A stretch of DNA of 64,000 bases from Brevibacterium zhoupengii (GCF_021117425.1 NZ_CP088298.1:1488001-1552000), one strand, 5' to 3'. Counted from the stretch's first letter, positions 17,703 through 27,109 are shown. Numbers and translations are program-made. Notes: generated by a model not told the origin, from the sequence alone.

Positions 17703-18872
17703 TCAACTGTGTATTGGCTCCACAGGGCGGCGGGCGGAGCGGGGCACCGCTGTTGTCGAGAGTCCGACGGAGAACGCGGCCACCGGCAGCGCATGCATGC
17801 CGTGATCGTCGAGGAGATAGTCGGAGACAGCGGATCTCGTCTGTGGGCAGTCTTTGATCTCGGAATGCACGTCAACGCGCAGGCCGTGCCGATCGAGCAG
17901 AAGCCAGATGCGCAGCAGGTTGCGGCCCAGCTCGATCTCCTGCTTCGCCAGCGAGTCGGCACCTGCGGAAGGAGCGGTGGAATCCTTGACGAGCACAAGA
18001 TGATGCAGCGGTGCGGACCCGCCGGTGGAAGCCGGTGCCGGTGACCTTCTGTCTCTCGATGTTCGCCGCACCACCGAGGCCCGCAGTCTGTCGATGAGTT
18101 CCACGGGTGCCAAGGCCGCCGAGGTGAGCGCACCGATCCATGGCCGCAGTCTCGCCGTGTTGAGTCGGGCGGCGACCGCGGCCAGAGTTCTCGGGATCTG
18201 CAGGCAGTCCGCGCTCAACCCGTCCTGGGCGTAGGAGCTCGCCCGGCGGTCGAACCGCAGCCATTCCAGGGTTTCGGTGAAGATGTCTGCATGAGAGTAC
18301 GAATATCGTGTGGCACGTGCCAGGTTCGTCTCCCACAGGTCATGGGGCACTTCGACGAGTGCCATGCCCTTGGTCGGTGCCCTCCCCTCAAACGGCGCCG
18401 TGCCCGAGGCGGCCAGCCCCCTTTCTGCGGCAGCGAATGCTGTGGCGAAGGGCTCTTCGGCTCTGCGCATCGGCCCCCGATCGACCTGACGATGGTGCAG
18501 ATCGGCGGAGGTGAACCTCGGCCAGAGGTCAGAGGCACCGGGCCGGTCGGGGAGGGCTGTGAGCACCAGACGGATTTCGAGTGCGGGGCCGCGGCCCCGC
18601 ACGGACCCGATGCCGACGTGGATGCCCACCTCGGCGGCGGCGATGGTGAAGGACTCCACCCAGCATCCCATGGCCAGATGCAGGTCCTGGGAATTCGGGT
18701 CGCCGACCGGAAGGGTGCGGGCCGGATCCACAGCCACGTGCACCTCCGCGGGGGACCTTGGCGTCGTCGCAGGTGCGAAGCGAGGAATCCAGGGCTGAGT
18801 GTTGTGCGCCGAGGGGGAGCGAGCCGCGTGTGCGAAGAGCTCAGCGATGAGAGTCGCGGTGATCGCCATCAT
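17703..18872 (-). CDS. Acg-like FMN nitroreductase-family protein
   Basis: The 389-residue protein resembles mycobacterial Acg-type members of the nitroreductase fold. Near the N-terminus AARSPSAHNTQPWIPRF is the family's FMN phosphate-binding hallmark, and the second half has GGSAPLHHLVLV and a long helix ending NLLRIWLLLDRHGL. Acg proteins may bind FMN without reducing nitro compounds, so enzyme activity should not be assumed. Its start overlaps the stop of the upstream GNAT-like gene by 4 nt (ATGA), and it is the last gene of a four-gene operon. The pairing partner and substrate are unknown. Confidence 0.75.
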   Translation of the reverse strand: MMAITATLIAELFAHAARSPSAHNTQPWIPRFAPATTPRSPAEVHVAVDPARTLPVGDPNSQDLHLAMGCWVESFTIAAAEVGIHVGIGSVRGRGPALEIRLVLTALPDRPGASDLWPRFTSADLHHRQVDRGPMRRAEEPFATAFAAAERGLAASGTAPFEGRAPTKGMALVEVPHDLWETNLARATRYSYSHADIFTETLEWLRFDRRASSYAQDGLSADCLQIPRTLAAVAARLNTARLRPWIGALTSAALAPVELIDRLRASVVRRTSRDRRSPAPASTGGSAPLHHLVLVKDSTAPSAGADSLAKQEIELGRNLLRIWLLLDRHGLRVDVHSEIKDCPQTRSAVSDYLLDDHGMHALPVAAFSVGLSTTAVPRSARRPVEPIHS

Positions 18873-20116
18873 CGTTCGTGCTCCTCGGTCGGGTCGCCCT
18901 CACACTGGTGCTCGTCGATCGGGACAGGAGTGCTATCAGAGGTGAGATCTCGGTCGAGGAAGGCGAGCTCGTGCAGGACCCGGCCGCCAGACCTCTCGAA
19001 CACCGCGGCCGAGGCGGGATTGTCCTCGGCGATGAACGTCACCCGCATCCGCCGGTAGCCTCCGGCGGCAAGACCGGCGTTGAGATCACGGATGACCAGA
19101 GAGAGGATGCCCTGGCCCTGGAAGCGGGGATCTGTGCCCTGGATGATGAGCACAGCATCGTGCAGGCGGCGACGGTTGATGACGAGATCGAGGATCGCGC
19201 GTGGACCGAGCCGACCGCCGTGCCTGCGCAGGATCGGCACGGGGTCGGGGATGACGAGGGCGAAGCAGCGTGAAGGTGCGGAGTCAGCGTCCTCGGTGCC
19301 GACGATGTCGAGGATGAGAGCAGGATCCATGAGTGCAGGCAGCCCTGCCATCTGCGCCTGCAGCTGAGCGCGCGGGATCTGGGTGTAGTAGGGCAATTGC
19401 GCGAATGCGGCATTGAGTGTCGGCAGCAGTCTGCGGGCGAAGGCACGAAGGCCGGTGCGGGAGACCCGGCGCCGGCGCAGGCCTTGCTGTGCCCACTCGG
19501 ACTCGGAGACGGCGGTGGCTCGTGCGGCGGGGATCGAGCCGACCTCGACTTCCCAGGTCTGGGCTCGGCCCCAGTCGGAGAATCCCGCGCTGTGGAATGA
19601 GGGTGCGAAGAAGGCCGGGTTCCAGGCGGAGTCGAAGAAGCCTGGATGCTCGGTGCCGGACAGCAGCAGACCGCCAGTGACATTGGGCAGAGGGGAGACG
19701 GGGCCGAAGATCCGTTCGGCCGCGAGCTCTTGGGCTCGTGTGGTGAGGAAGGAGATGAGGTGGTCAAGTGCAGCCTCGTCGGCGACCTCGAGCGCGCCGA
19801 AGAAGAGCGTCGTCGGTGTGTGCCCAGAAGCAGATGCGCCGGAAGTGTCGTCCTCGTGATCCGATGCTGCGATCTTCTGCGCCAGTTCGGGAGAGCGATG
19901 GCAGATGGTGCGGGCGACGGGCTGGTCTTTCGCGTCGAGGATGAGCCACAGTTCGACAGGTTCGCTGAACCATCCGCGGTGGGCGAACCACTCCTTGATG
20001 TCTGAGGCGAACAGGGGCACGTAGTGCTCCGATTCTCCTCGCTGCGCGGCCAACCGCGGTGCCAGGTCAATGAAGTCGGCCAGATCCTGACGCGTGCTGA
20101 TCCGTTTCGCCTTCAT
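18869..20116 (-). CDS. Large GNAT-like N-acyltransferase (YghO-like)
   Basis: The 415-residue protein has a C-terminal GNAT-type segment: DAVLIIQGTDPRFQGQGI resembles the acetyl-CoA loop, and EDNPASAAVFERSGG is the usual asparagine-containing helix. The N-terminal half has a second domain with FGPVSPLPNVTGGLLLSGTE and WNPAFFAPSF, which recalls the E. coli YghO group of acyl-CoA N-acyltransferase-fold proteins. The substrate is unknown. It starts 13 nt after the Dabb-like gene and overlaps the nitroreductase start, so all three are probably translated together. Confidence 0.65.
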   Translation of the reverse strand: MKAKRISTRQDLADFIDLAPRLAAQRGESEHYVPLFASDIKEWFAHRGWFSEPVELWLILDAKDQPVARTICHRSPELAQKIAASDHEDDTSGASASGHTPTTLFFGALEVADEAALDHLISFLTTRAQELAAERIFGPVSPLPNVTGGLLLSGTEHPGFFDSAWNPAFFAPSFHSAGFSDWGRAQTWEVEVGSIPAARATAVSESEWAQQGLRRRRVSRTGLRAFARRLLPTLNAAFAQLPYYTQIPRAQLQAQMAGLPALMDPALILDIVGTEDADSAPSRCFALVIPDPVPILRRHGGRLGPRAILDLVINRRRLHDAVLIIQGTDPRFQGQGILSLVIRDLNAGLAAGGYRRMRVTFIAEDNPASAAVFERSGGRVLHELAFLDRDLTSDSTPVPIDEHQCEGDPTEEHER

Positions 20117-20129
20117 GCGGTGCCGACCT

Positions 20130-20561
20130 TCATTCGGAACTGAGCTTGGTGAATGAGTCGATCATGCCCAGCCGGGAGTCCTCCGCGCGGAACTCTCCGT
20201 TCGTGTAGCCCCACTCCTCGGCGTTGAGGATGCGGATGAACCCGCCCTTCGCCGGGGATGAGTCTGCGCTGCCGACCAGCCATTTCATGATCTCGACGTG
20301 TTCAGGGGTGCGGGCATACTTCATGAGGTCATCTCGCGTAGCGAAGGCGACGATGAGGCCGATGCGGTCGGGGAATTCGTAGTAGCTGCGGTGCCACAGG
20401 TACCCGGGCGCCCGTTTGAGTCCCTTCGCCAGCTTGGGCCAGCGCCGCAGCTGGCCCACCATCACCAGGGGATTGCGATACCTGTTCGCGCCGAGGAAGA
20501 CCACCTCGGCGCGGGCTTGAGGAGGGGCTTTGGAGAAATCATTCGATCTCATGGGTTCCAT
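20130..20561 (-). CDS. Small Dabb/monooxygenase-like protein, function unknown
   Basis: The 143-residue protein has the layout of dimeric alpha-beta barrel proteins: RAEVVFLGANRYRNP as a first strand, WHRSYYEFPDRIGLIVAFAT as a central hairpin and DDLMKYARTPEHVEIMKWL as the helix with a conserved His. Such folds include heme-degrading and antibiotic monooxygenases and the CrtA group, but no catalytic residue can be assigned here. Two in-frame ATGs occur near the start (MEPM). It lies between the ligase-like gene (57 nt) and the GNAT-like gene (13 nt). Confidence 0.55.
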   Translation of the reverse strand: MEPMRSNDFSKAPPQARAEVVFLGANRYRNPLVMVGQLRRWPKLAKGLKRAPGYLWHRSYYEFPDRIGLIVAFATRDDLMKYARTPEHVEIMKWLVGSADSSPAKGGFIRILNAEEWGYTNGEFRAEDSRLGMIDSFTKLSSE

Positions 20562-20617
20562 TCCTTCGCTGAATGATCAGTGCTGATGAAGAGTGCCGGA
20601 TGTCGGGTGCCGAGGTC

Positions 20618-22216
20618 TCAGGTCCTCTGCACATACACGTTCTTGATCTTGGCGTTGCCGTCGGTGAAGGGACCGGTGGCGAAATCGTGGAGTTCGATGT
20701 GGATCTCCGCGGTCGTCGGATCCTCTTTCATGCTCTGGGCGAAGTCCCGTGACACCGAGGCCAGGTGGCCCAGGACTCCGGCTTGGATGGTCCCGGCCAT
20801 CTCGGTGCGCTCAGGAGCCGACAGCTCTCCGCTGTCCTCACGCAGCTGGATGTGCAGAGTCGGGCGCTGTTCATGGTTGTCAGTCTCACGCAGCTCGATC
20901 CGGAAGGACTCGATGAGATGAGCCTGCGGATTGTCACGGTAGAGTCCGTTCTCGATGTCGAGTGGGTAGATGTTGGCACCCATATACGAGATGGTGGAAT
21001 CGGCGCGGCCGAAGAGGAGCACGAAGGGTAGCTTCATGCCGTTGTCCGCGAAGGCTCGGGAGCATTCGGCGGCCAGCTGCGGATGCTTGCGAGTGAGTTC
21101 GACCATGCGCGGAAAGTCGATGAGGGTGGCCTCGTCGCCGATGTTGTATCGCAGCCGGGGGCTCATCACCGCGGCGGAGTTGATCGTCGCGACGAGCTCC
21201 CCGGAATCGGTCGTCTCCAGATAGGTCTCAAGCGGGTTGTACTGGAAGACCATCGGCACCCGCGATTCGGATGGTCCGAGCACCTCGGCGCGGAAGTCGA
21301 GGTCGTGGGCCAGTGACCGGCGGATGACGACGGAGAGATCGGACTCGCCGGCCATCCCGATCGTGAGATCGCTGGCCCCGTATCCGGAATAGACCCGATG
21401 GAAGCGTGACTGCACGTAGTCGCGCAGCCCCTCGGTCATGGCCTCTCCTCCGACGAAGCCGTTGATCCGGAACTCGTCCCAGACTCCGGGTTCGGAGTCC
21501 ATCCGATCGACGAGGTGTTTGAGGAACGGGGGATAGGCGCTGATGAGGTAGGTGTGGCTCGGTCCGAAGTGGGTCATCGTGTCGAGGATCTTCTCGAGGT
21601 CGGGGCCGGTGTTCTTCACCATGGCGACCTTGGCCATCGCCAGGCCTGTGTTCGTTCCCGTGGCCCACGCGCCCATCGAGAATGCGTTGATGCAGAAGAG
21701 GTCCTTGTCGTTGAAGAGCATCGTCACGTAGCCGGCGACGTTCTTGTGGACGGTGTCGAGCTCCTTCTTCGACCGCATCCAGTTGAAGGGTGTGCCGGAG
21801 GAGCCGGATGATTCGTCGACGACCGTGCCGACTCGTTCGATCCGTCCATCCCAACAGCGGTGCTCCTCGCTGTAGCGGCGGACGAAATCATCCTTGGACG
21901 TCGGTGTATAGGCATCGAGGTCCCACCACCTGAAGGTGAAGCCGGTGCGTGCGAGATAGTCCTGATAGGCCGGGACATCGAGTGAGGCCTGCTGGCAGAT
22001 CATCCACGCATTGAGCTTCGCGAAGGGCTCGAGGCCCGGATGGTAGTGCTTGGCCGTGAACCTCCAGATCGCTGGGTGGAGCCGGTAGGCTCCGTAGGCT
22101 GCGGTGAGTCCGACGTTGGCCAGGCGCAGGACGGCCTGGCGGGCCAGATTCACCGGACCGCGGGGGATCGGCAGGCGTTGGAGATCGGCGGCAACTCTGG
22201 TCTGGGGCTGGCTCAT
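20618..22216 (-). CDS. PaaK-like adenylate-forming enzyme (CoA-ligase family)
   Basis: The 532-residue protein carries ANL-superfamily motifs in PaaK order: the phosphate loop DESSGSSGTPFNW, GGEAMTEGLRDYV, YSGYGASDLTIGM at the adenine site, and DSTISYMGANIYPLDIE in the hinge region, then a C-terminal lysine in GNAKIKNVYV. It would activate a carboxylic acid as acyl-AMP, for CoA or another acceptor. It is about 90 residues longer than PaaK at the N-terminus, and the usual acidic residue of the YG-x-x-E motif is Asp. It is the first gene of the four-gene operon, with a -10 hexamer 6 nt before the ATG. Confidence 0.72.
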   Translation of the reverse strand: MSQPQTRVAADLQRLPIPRGPVNLARQAVLRLANVGLTAAYGAYRLHPAIWRFTAKHYHPGLEPFAKLNAWMICQQASLDVPAYQDYLARTGFTFRWWDLDAYTPTSKDDFVRRYSEEHRCWDGRIERVGTVVDESSGSSGTPFNWMRSKKELDTVHKNVAGYVTMLFNDKDLFCINAFSMGAWATGTNTGLAMAKVAMVKNTGPDLEKILDTMTHFGPSHTYLISAYPPFLKHLVDRMDSEPGVWDEFRINGFVGGEAMTEGLRDYVQSRFHRVYSGYGASDLTIGMAGESDLSVVIRRSLAHDLDFRAEVLGPSESRVPMVFQYNPLETYLETTDSGELVATINSAAVMSPRLRYNIGDEATLIDFPRMVELTRKHPQLAAECSRAFADNGMKLPFVLLFGRADSTISYMGANIYPLDIENGLYRDNPQAHLIESFRIELRETDNHEQRPTLHIQLREDSGELSAPERTEMAGTIQAGVLGHLASVSRDFAQSMKEDPTTAEIHIELHDFATGPFTDGNAKIKNVYVQRT

Positions 22217-22222
22217 AATGTG

Positions 22223-22228
22223 ACCGTA
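22223..22228 (-). promoter_or_regulatory. -10 element of a predicted leaderless promoter for the PaaK-like operon
   Basis: On the minus strand TACGGT ends 6 nt before the ATG at 22216; no Shine-Dalgarno sequence is present. The -35 is weak. Confidence 0.5.
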
Positions 22229-22334
22229 GCCCAGGTCACCGGGTCCTGGGTGGCAAACGCAGGATTTGTGTCAGAATCGCATCATCACCCCGCCGAGGTG
22301 GCCCTGCCTGGGTGGTCCCGCCGAGGTGGTCGGC

Positions 22335-23186
22335 TCAGTTGAAGACGACTGTGCGGTGGCCGTCCATGAGGACCCGGCCCTCGGCATGCCAGGCCACGGC
22401 GCGGGCGAGCACGGCTGCTTCGACGTCCTGTCCGCGCTGGACGAAGTCGGCGATATTGCGGTTGTGATCGACGCGGGCGACGTCCTGTTCGATGATCGGG
22501 CCCTCGTCGAGGTCAGGGGTGACGTAGTGGGCGGTGGCGCCGATGATCTTGACACCGCGGGCATGCGCCTGGTGGTAGGGCTTGGCACCCTTGAAGCTGG
22601 GCAGGAACGAGTGGTGGATGTTGATGACTCGGCCCTCCAGCCGAGCACACAGATCGGGGGAGAGGATCTGCATGTACCGGGCGAGGACGATGAGCTCGAC
22701 GTCGAGGCTCTCGACGAGGTGACTCAGCCCCGCCTCGGCGGCCTCCTTCGTATCCCGGGTGATCGGAATGTGGTGGAAGTCGTGGCCGTGGAATTCGGCC
22801 AGTGACCGCAGCGAATCATGATTGCCGGCCACCCCGACGATGTCGATGGGCAGCTGACCCGAGCTCTGCTGGAACAGCAGGGTGTTGAGGCAGTGGGCGG
22901 CCTTGGACACGAGGACGAGGGTCCGCGTCTTCTTCTCCACCGGTTGGAGACTGAGCGTCATGTCGAAACGGTGGGCCGCCTCGGCGAGGGCAGACTCCAG
23001 AGTCGTGGCCTCGGCATCCGCACTCGTGACGAACTGGACCCGGAGGAAGAACTGCAGAGAATCGGGGGAGGAGAACTGCTGGGACTCGGTGATGTTGGCA
23101 CCGAGCGAGGCCAGAACCCCGGTCACGGCGTGGACGATTCCGGTGGCGTCCGGGCAGGTGACTCGCAGGATCCATTCTCGACTCAT
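22335..23186 (-). CDS. purU: Formyltetrahydrofolate deformylase
   Basis: PurU hydrolyses 10-formyl-THF to THF and formate and so balances the one-carbon pool. From ATG 23186 the protein is 283 aa, the normal length, and begins [20 protein letters not shown], an ACT-type regulatory domain of about 80 residues. The catalytic domain has [17 protein letters not shown] and [13 protein letters not shown], with the conserved His and Asp. The frame is open far upstream, but that part runs antisense through glyA and is not coding. TAGAAT ends 7 nt before the ATG. It is divergent from glyA-folD, which produce the same cofactor pool. Confidence 0.95.
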   Translation of the reverse strand: MSREWILRVTCPDATGIVHAVTGVLASLGANITESQQFSSPDSLQFFLRVQFVTSADAEATTLESALAEAAHRFDMTLSLQPVEKKTRTLVLVSKAAHCLNTLLFQQSSGQLPIDIVGVAGNHDSLRSLAEFHGHDFHHIPITRDTKEAAEAGLSHLVESLDVELIVLARYMQILSPDLCARLEGRVINIHHSFLPSFKGAKPYHQAHARGVKIIGATAHYVTPDLDEGPIIEQDVARVDHNRNIADFVQRGQDVEAAVLARAVAWHAEGRVLMDGHRTVVFN

Positions 23187-23193
23187 GCGCTCG

Positions 23194-23199
23194 ATTCTA
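23194..23199 (-). promoter_or_regulatory. -10 element of a predicted leaderless purU promoter
   Basis: On the minus strand TAGAAT lies 7 nt before the purU ATG, with no ribosome-binding sequence between. It fixes the start at 23186. Confidence 0.6.
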
Positions 23200-23354
23200 A
23201 TCGCCGACCCCACGCTGCTCCGAAACCGGCCCATCATCCGGATGACGAACGCCCCATCGGTGTGATCTGGTTCGCTGTTAGCATTGATTTCGGGTGCTCG
23301 CGGAGCCGATCGCGGCGTCCCACTCATCACTTTGGATGCCACAGGAGTGTACAC

Positions 23355-24629
23355 ATGACTGATAACACGATGCAGGCTTCGCTTGCAGACATCGATCCCC
23401 AGATTGCGGAAGTCCTCGACCAGGAACTGGGTCGCCAGCGTTCGACTCTGGAGATGATCGCCTCGGAGAACTTCGTGCCGCGCGCAGTGCTGCAGGCACA
23501 GGGCTCCGTGCTGACGAACAAGTACGCCGAAGGCTACCCGGGCAAGCGCTACTACGGTGGCTGCGAGTACGTCGATGTCGCTGAGACGCTGGCTATCGAC
23601 CGGGCCAAGAGCCTCTTCGGTGCCGAATACGCCAACGTGCAGTCGCACTCCGGCGCCTCCGCCAACGCTGCCGTGATGCACGCGCTCGCCCGTCAGGGTG
23701 ACAAGATGCTCGGCCTCTCCCTGGCCCACGGAGGTCACCTCACCCACGGCATGAAGATCAACTTCTCGGGCCGCCTCTACGACGTCGCCTCCTACGAAGT
23801 CGATCCCGACACGTACCGCATCGACATGGACAAGGTGCGCGAGCGTGCGCTCGAACACCGTCCAGAGGTCATCGTCGCAGGTTGGTCCGCTTACCCGCGT
23901 CAGCTCGACTTCCAGGCCTTCCGCGACATCGCCGACGAGGTCGGAGCGAAGCTCTGGGTCGACATGGCACACTTCGCCGGTCTCGTCGCCGCCGGCCTGC
24001 ACCCCAACCCGGTGCCCTTCGCCGATGTCGTGTCCTCGACGGTGCACAAGACCATCGGCGGCCCACGCTCAGGCTTCATCCTCGGCAAGGAGGAGTACGC
24101 GAAGAAGCTGAACTCCGCAGTCTTCCCGGGGCAGCAGGGCGGACCTCTGATGCATGTGATCGCCGCGAAGGCAGTGGCGTTCAAGCTTGCCGCCTCGGCA
24201 GAGTTCAAGGCTCGTCAGGAGCGGACCGTGCGCGGTGCGCAGATCCTGGCCGAGCGCCTCCTGGCCGATGACGTCGCCAACGCCGGAGCCACGGTGCTCA
24301 CCGGCGGCACCGACGTTCACCTGGTACTCGTCGACCTGCGCAACTCAGCCCTGGACGGACAGCAGGCAGAGGATCTGCTGCATGAGGTCGGAATCACGGT
24401 CAACCGCAACGCCGTTCCGTTCGATCCACGTCCGCCCATGGTGACCTCCGGTCTGCGCATCGGCACCCCGGCCTTGGCCACCCGTGGGTTCGGCGACGCC
24501 GAATTCACCGAGGTCGCCGATGTCATCGCCGAGGCGCTCAAGCCCGGTGCGAACGTCGAAGCCCTCAGCGCTCGGGTCAAGAAGCTCAGCGACAACTTCC
24601 CCCTCTACGAAGATCTGGAGCAGTACTGA
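23355..24629 (+). CDS. glyA: Serine hydroxymethyltransferase
   Basis: SHMT converts serine and THF to glycine and 5,10-methylene-THF. The 424-residue enzyme has [19 protein letters not shown] and [18 protein letters not shown] near the N-terminus and the PLP lysine in [14 protein letters not shown]. The start ATG 23355 is preceded by AGGAG at 23343-23347; upstream in-frame codons belong to the purU antisense region. The stop overlaps the folD ATG (TGATG), so the two enzymes, which catalyse successive steps, are cotranslated. Confidence 0.97.
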   Translation: MTDNTMQASLADIDPQIAEVLDQELGRQRSTLEMIASENFVPRAVLQAQGSVLTNKYAEGYPGKRYYGGCEYVDVAETLAIDRAKSLFGAEYANVQSHSGASANAAVMHALARQGDKMLGLSLAHGGHLTHGMKINFSGRLYDVASYEVDPDTYRIDMDKVRERALEHRPEVIVAGWSAYPRQLDFQAFRDIADEVGAKLWVDMAHFAGLVAAGLHPNPVPFADVVSSTVHKTIGGPRSGFILGKEEYAKKLNSAVFPGQQGGPLMHVIAAKAVAFKLAASAEFKARQERTVRGAQILAERLLADDVANAGATVLTGGTDVHLVLVDLRNSALDGQQAEDLLHEVGITVNRNAVPFDPRPPMVTSGLRIGTPALATRGFGDAEFTEVADVIAEALKPGANVEALSARVKKLSDNFPLYEDLEQY

Positions 24630-25516
24630 TGGCAGCCCAGATCCTTGACGGCAAGGCCTGTGCGAAGGAGATCAAGGACGAGCTGCGGACAGCCGTCGCG
24701 AACCTGGCCGAGCGGGGAGTCGTCCCCGGCTTGGCCACGGTCCTCGTCGGGGAGGATCCCGGTTCGAAGTGGTACGTGGCAGGCAAGCATCGTGACTGCG
24801 CCGAGGTGGGCATCCATTCCATCCGCCGTGATCTGCCGGAGTCGGTGAGCCAGGACGAGCTCCTGTCGGTCATCGACGAGCTCAATGCCGACGACGAATG
24901 CACCGGTTACATCGTGCAGCTGCCGTTGCCGTCCCACATCGACACGGACACCGTCCTCGAACGCATCGACCCGGCCAAGGATGCGGACGGGCTGCATCCG
25001 ACCAACCTGGGCCGGCTCATGCTCAACGTCAACCGGGAGATCACGACCCCGCTTCCGTGCACCCCTCGCGGGGTCATCGAACTCATGCAGCGCAACGGGA
25101 TCGAACTGGCGGGCAAGCATGTGGTCGTCGTCGGCCGCGGCGTCACCGTCGGCCGGTCGATCGGAGCACTGCTGACTCGCCGTGAGCACAACGCCACGGT
25201 GACGCTGACACATACCGGGACGAGGAATCTGCCCGAGCTGCTGGCTCAGGCCGACATCATCGTCGCCGCCGCAGGATCGGCTCGGATCGTGACCGCCGAC
25301 GCGGTCAAGCCCGGTGCCGTCGTCCTCGACGTCGGAGTCTCACGCGAAGAGGACCCGGAGACCGGGAAGTCGAAGATCGTGGGAGATGTGGATCCTGCCG
25401 TCGCCGAGGTGGCGGCCTGGGTGTCCCCGAATCCTGGAGGAGTCGGACCCATGACCCGGGCACTGCTTCTCAAGAACGTCGTCGACGTGGCCGAACGCGC
25501 CGCAGCGGCCGCCTGA
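24629..25516 (+). CDS. folD: Bifunctional methylene-THF dehydrogenase/methenyl-THF cyclohydrolase
   Basis: FolD oxidises 5,10-methylene-THF with NADP and hydrolyses the product to 10-formyl-THF, the substrate of PurU next door. The 295-residue protein has the catalytic-lysine region [28 protein letters not shown] and [25 protein letters not shown], and the Rossmann segment [17 protein letters not shown]. In many FolD proteins the last reads GRSxIVGxP, so this loop differs slightly, as in other Actinobacteria. The start overlaps the glyA stop; a strong terminator follows 13 nt after its stop. Confidence 0.96.
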   Translation: MAAQILDGKACAKEIKDELRTAVANLAERGVVPGLATVLVGEDPGSKWYVAGKHRDCAEVGIHSIRRDLPESVSQDELLSVIDELNADDECTGYIVQLPLPSHIDTDTVLERIDPAKDADGLHPTNLGRLMLNVNREITTPLPCTPRGVIELMQRNGIELAGKHVVVVGRGVTVGRSIGALLTRREHNATVTLTHTGTRNLPELLAQADIIVAAAGSARIVTADAVKPGAVVLDVGVSREEDPETGKSKIVGDVDPAVAEVAAWVSPNPGGVGPMTRALLLKNVVDVAERAAAAA

Positions 25517-25529
25517 GCCGAAAGACAGT

Positions 25530-25579
25530 CAGAGACTGACGGCCTCCCACATCTGTGTGTGGGAGGCCGTCAGTCTCTG
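25530..25579 (+). terminator. Terminator after folD with a 22-bp perfect stem
   Basis: Arms 25530-25551 and 25558-25579 are perfectly complementary over 22 bp (inner part GGCCTCCCACA/TGTGTGGGAGGCC), with a 6-nt loop TCTGTG and a TTGTG tail. It lies between convergent folD and the GNAT gene, so it can act in both directions. Confidence 0.85.
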
Positions 25580-25614
25580 TTGTGCTGGTCAGACCAGTGT
25601 GTGCGCCCTTCGGC

Positions 25615-26103
25615 TCACTCCTCGAGGAGTTTGAGTTCGAAGAACACTCGAGGATTTCCTGCACCCGCGTAGTCCTCGATGAGTTCACCGCTGAACCCGA
25701 GCGAAGAATGGAACGAGATCGCTGCCGAGGAATCCGGCATGGTTGTCGCCTGCACCGATGAGACACCCAGCTTTCGGGCGTGCTCGATGAAATACTGGTA
25801 CAGGTGCCGGCCGATGCCCTGATGGCGGAAATCTGTCCGAGCCGCAACCAGATGGATGTAGGCAGGGCCGTCATGGGGGACGACGCCGAGCAGATAGCCG
25901 ACGATCTCCGAACGATACCTGGCAACCAACCCGGAGGTCACGAACTGATGGAACCAATAGGCATCGTGGTCTCCGCTGAGGTCCCTGTCTCCCCAGAAGT
26001 TCTTCTGCGCACCGAGCAGGAACTCTCGCATCTCACGGGCGTCTACTTCGTCGAGCGGGCTGATGCTCAGCTGCTCAGAATCGAAAGTCTCGTCTACGGC
26101 CAT
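25615..26103 (-). CDS. GNAT-family N-acetyltransferase
   Basis: The 162-residue protein has the GNAT core: VGYLLGVVPHDGPAYIHLVAA as the central strands, then TDFRHQGIGRHLYQYFIEHA, the acetyl-CoA-binding R-x-x-G-x-G/A loop, and SAAISFHSSLGFSG near the end. The acceptor is unknown. I use ATG 26103 because AGGAGG lies just upstream; the longer frame to 26187 has no ribosome site. It is divergent from the exonuclease III gene, with start codons 84 nt apart. Confidence 0.85.
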   Translation of the reverse strand: MAVDETFDSEQLSISPLDEVDAREMREFLLGAQKNFWGDRDLSGDHDAYWFHQFVTSGLVARYRSEIVGYLLGVVPHDGPAYIHLVAARTDFRHQGIGRHLYQYFIEHARKLGVSSVQATTMPDSSAAISFHSSLGFSGELIEDYAGAGNPRVFFELKLLEE

Positions 26104-26174
26104 TGCGCCTCCTGAAATATGCTTCTTTCCATCACTGTATAACGCCCAGGCCCGGATGAGTAGTGCGCTCATGC

Positions 26175-26180
26175 CATGAT
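26175..26180 (+). promoter_or_regulatory. -10 element of a predicted leaderless exonuclease III promoter
   Basis: CATGAT, extended by an upstream TG, ends 7 nt before the ATG at 26188. The alternative start at 26176 would lie inside this element. A short AGGA at 26181-26184 could also be a weak ribosome site. Confidence 0.4.
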
Positions 26181-26187
26181 AGGACAC

Positions 26188-27000
26188 ATGATTCGGATTG
26201 CATCAGTCAACGTCAACGGAGTTCGAGCGGCATGGAGAAAGGGGATGCCCACCTGGGTCGATAGTGCGAAACCCGACTTCATCACGCTGCAGGAAGTCAG
26301 GGCGGCCAACGACATCGCCCTCACAGTGCTCGAGGACACCGGGTACACCACGATCAGCCACGACGCCGAGGCGAAGGGACGTGCCGGAGTCGCCGTCATG
26401 GCTCGGAATGAGCCCGTCGAAGTCCGTGAAGGACTCGGCACGGACGGGTACTTCGATCGGGCCGGTCGGTGGTTGGAGACGGACTACCGCCTCGGCGATG
26501 GGTCGCTGCTGACTCTCGTCTCGGCCTACGTCCATTCAGGCGAGGTCGACACTCCCAAACAGGAGGACAAATACCGCTTCCTCGACCGGATGACGTTGCG
26601 TCTGCCTGAACTCGCAGAACACTCCGATCACGTGCTCATCACCGGTGACCTCAACGTCTGCCACACCGAACGGGATCTGAAGAACTGGAAGGCCAACCGC
26701 AAGAAGGCCGGGTTCCTGCCCGAGGAGCGCGCCTACTTCGACGGGTTCTTCGGCGAGGTCGGCTACGTTGACGTGCACCGCGACCTCAGCGGAGACGTCG
26801 ACGGCCCCTACACCTGGTGGTCCATGCGTGGGCAGGCCTTCGACAACAATGCCGGGTGGCGTATCGACTACCAGATGGCGACACCGGCACTCGCGAAGGC
26901 AGCAGTCAAAGCAACGGTGGACAAGGCCGACAGCTGGGCCGAACGCTGGTCCGATCATGCTCCGCTCGTCATCGACTACGATCTGCCCGCACCAAAATAG
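26188..27000 (+). CDS. xthA: Exodeoxyribonuclease III / AP endonuclease
   Basis: The enzyme cuts at abasic sites in base-excision repair and degrades 3' ends. The 270-residue protein has all endonuclease/exonuclease/phosphatase motifs: ASVNVNGVRAAWRKG, LQEVRAAND with the metal Glu, HVLITGDLNVCHTERDL, WWSMRGQAFDNNAGWRIDY and the C-terminal SDHAPLVIDYDL with the catalytic Asp-His. ATG 26188 gives the family-like start MIRIASVNVNG. It ends 21 nt before a 48-bp palindrome. Confidence 0.93.
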   Translation: MIRIASVNVNGVRAAWRKGMPTWVDSAKPDFITLQEVRAANDIALTVLEDTGYTTISHDAEAKGRAGVAVMARNEPVEVREGLGTDGYFDRAGRWLETDYRLGDGSLLTLVSAYVHSGEVDTPKQEDKYRFLDRMTLRLPELAEHSDHVLITGDLNVCHTERDLKNWKANRKKAGFLPEERAYFDGFFGEVGYVDVHRDLSGDVDGPYTWWSMRGQAFDNNAGWRIDYQMATPALAKAAVKATVDKADSWAERWSDHAPLVIDYDLPAPK

Positions 27001-27021
27001 TCGTCGCCGGCCGGCGATGTG

Positions 27022-27069
27022 ACGGGGCCCGGGTCGGTGTGGAGATCTCCACACCGACCCGGGCCCCGT
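27022..27069. terminator. 48-bp perfect palindrome acting as bidirectional terminator
   Basis: Bases 27022-27069 form a perfect palindrome centred on AGATCT (arms ACGGGGCCCGGGTCGGTGTG and complement). As RNA it gives a stem of about 22 bp. TT follows on the plus strand. It sits between convergent exonuclease III and the YbdD/CstA operon. Confidence 0.8.
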
Positions 27070-27109
27070 TTCAGCACTCACCAGCGCTGCTGGTCACGCG
27101 AACTGTGTT

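Noticed and set aside
23200-23354. ZTP or other folate-related riboswitch before glyA
   Set aside because: The region is of suitable length, but I do not see the conserved pfl-motif sequence; an Infernal search would decide.
23187-24047. Long minus-strand open frame continuing upstream of purU through glyA
   Set aside because: It is antisense to conserved glyA codons, lacks recognisable motifs, and purU has a good start at 23186 with a -10 element.
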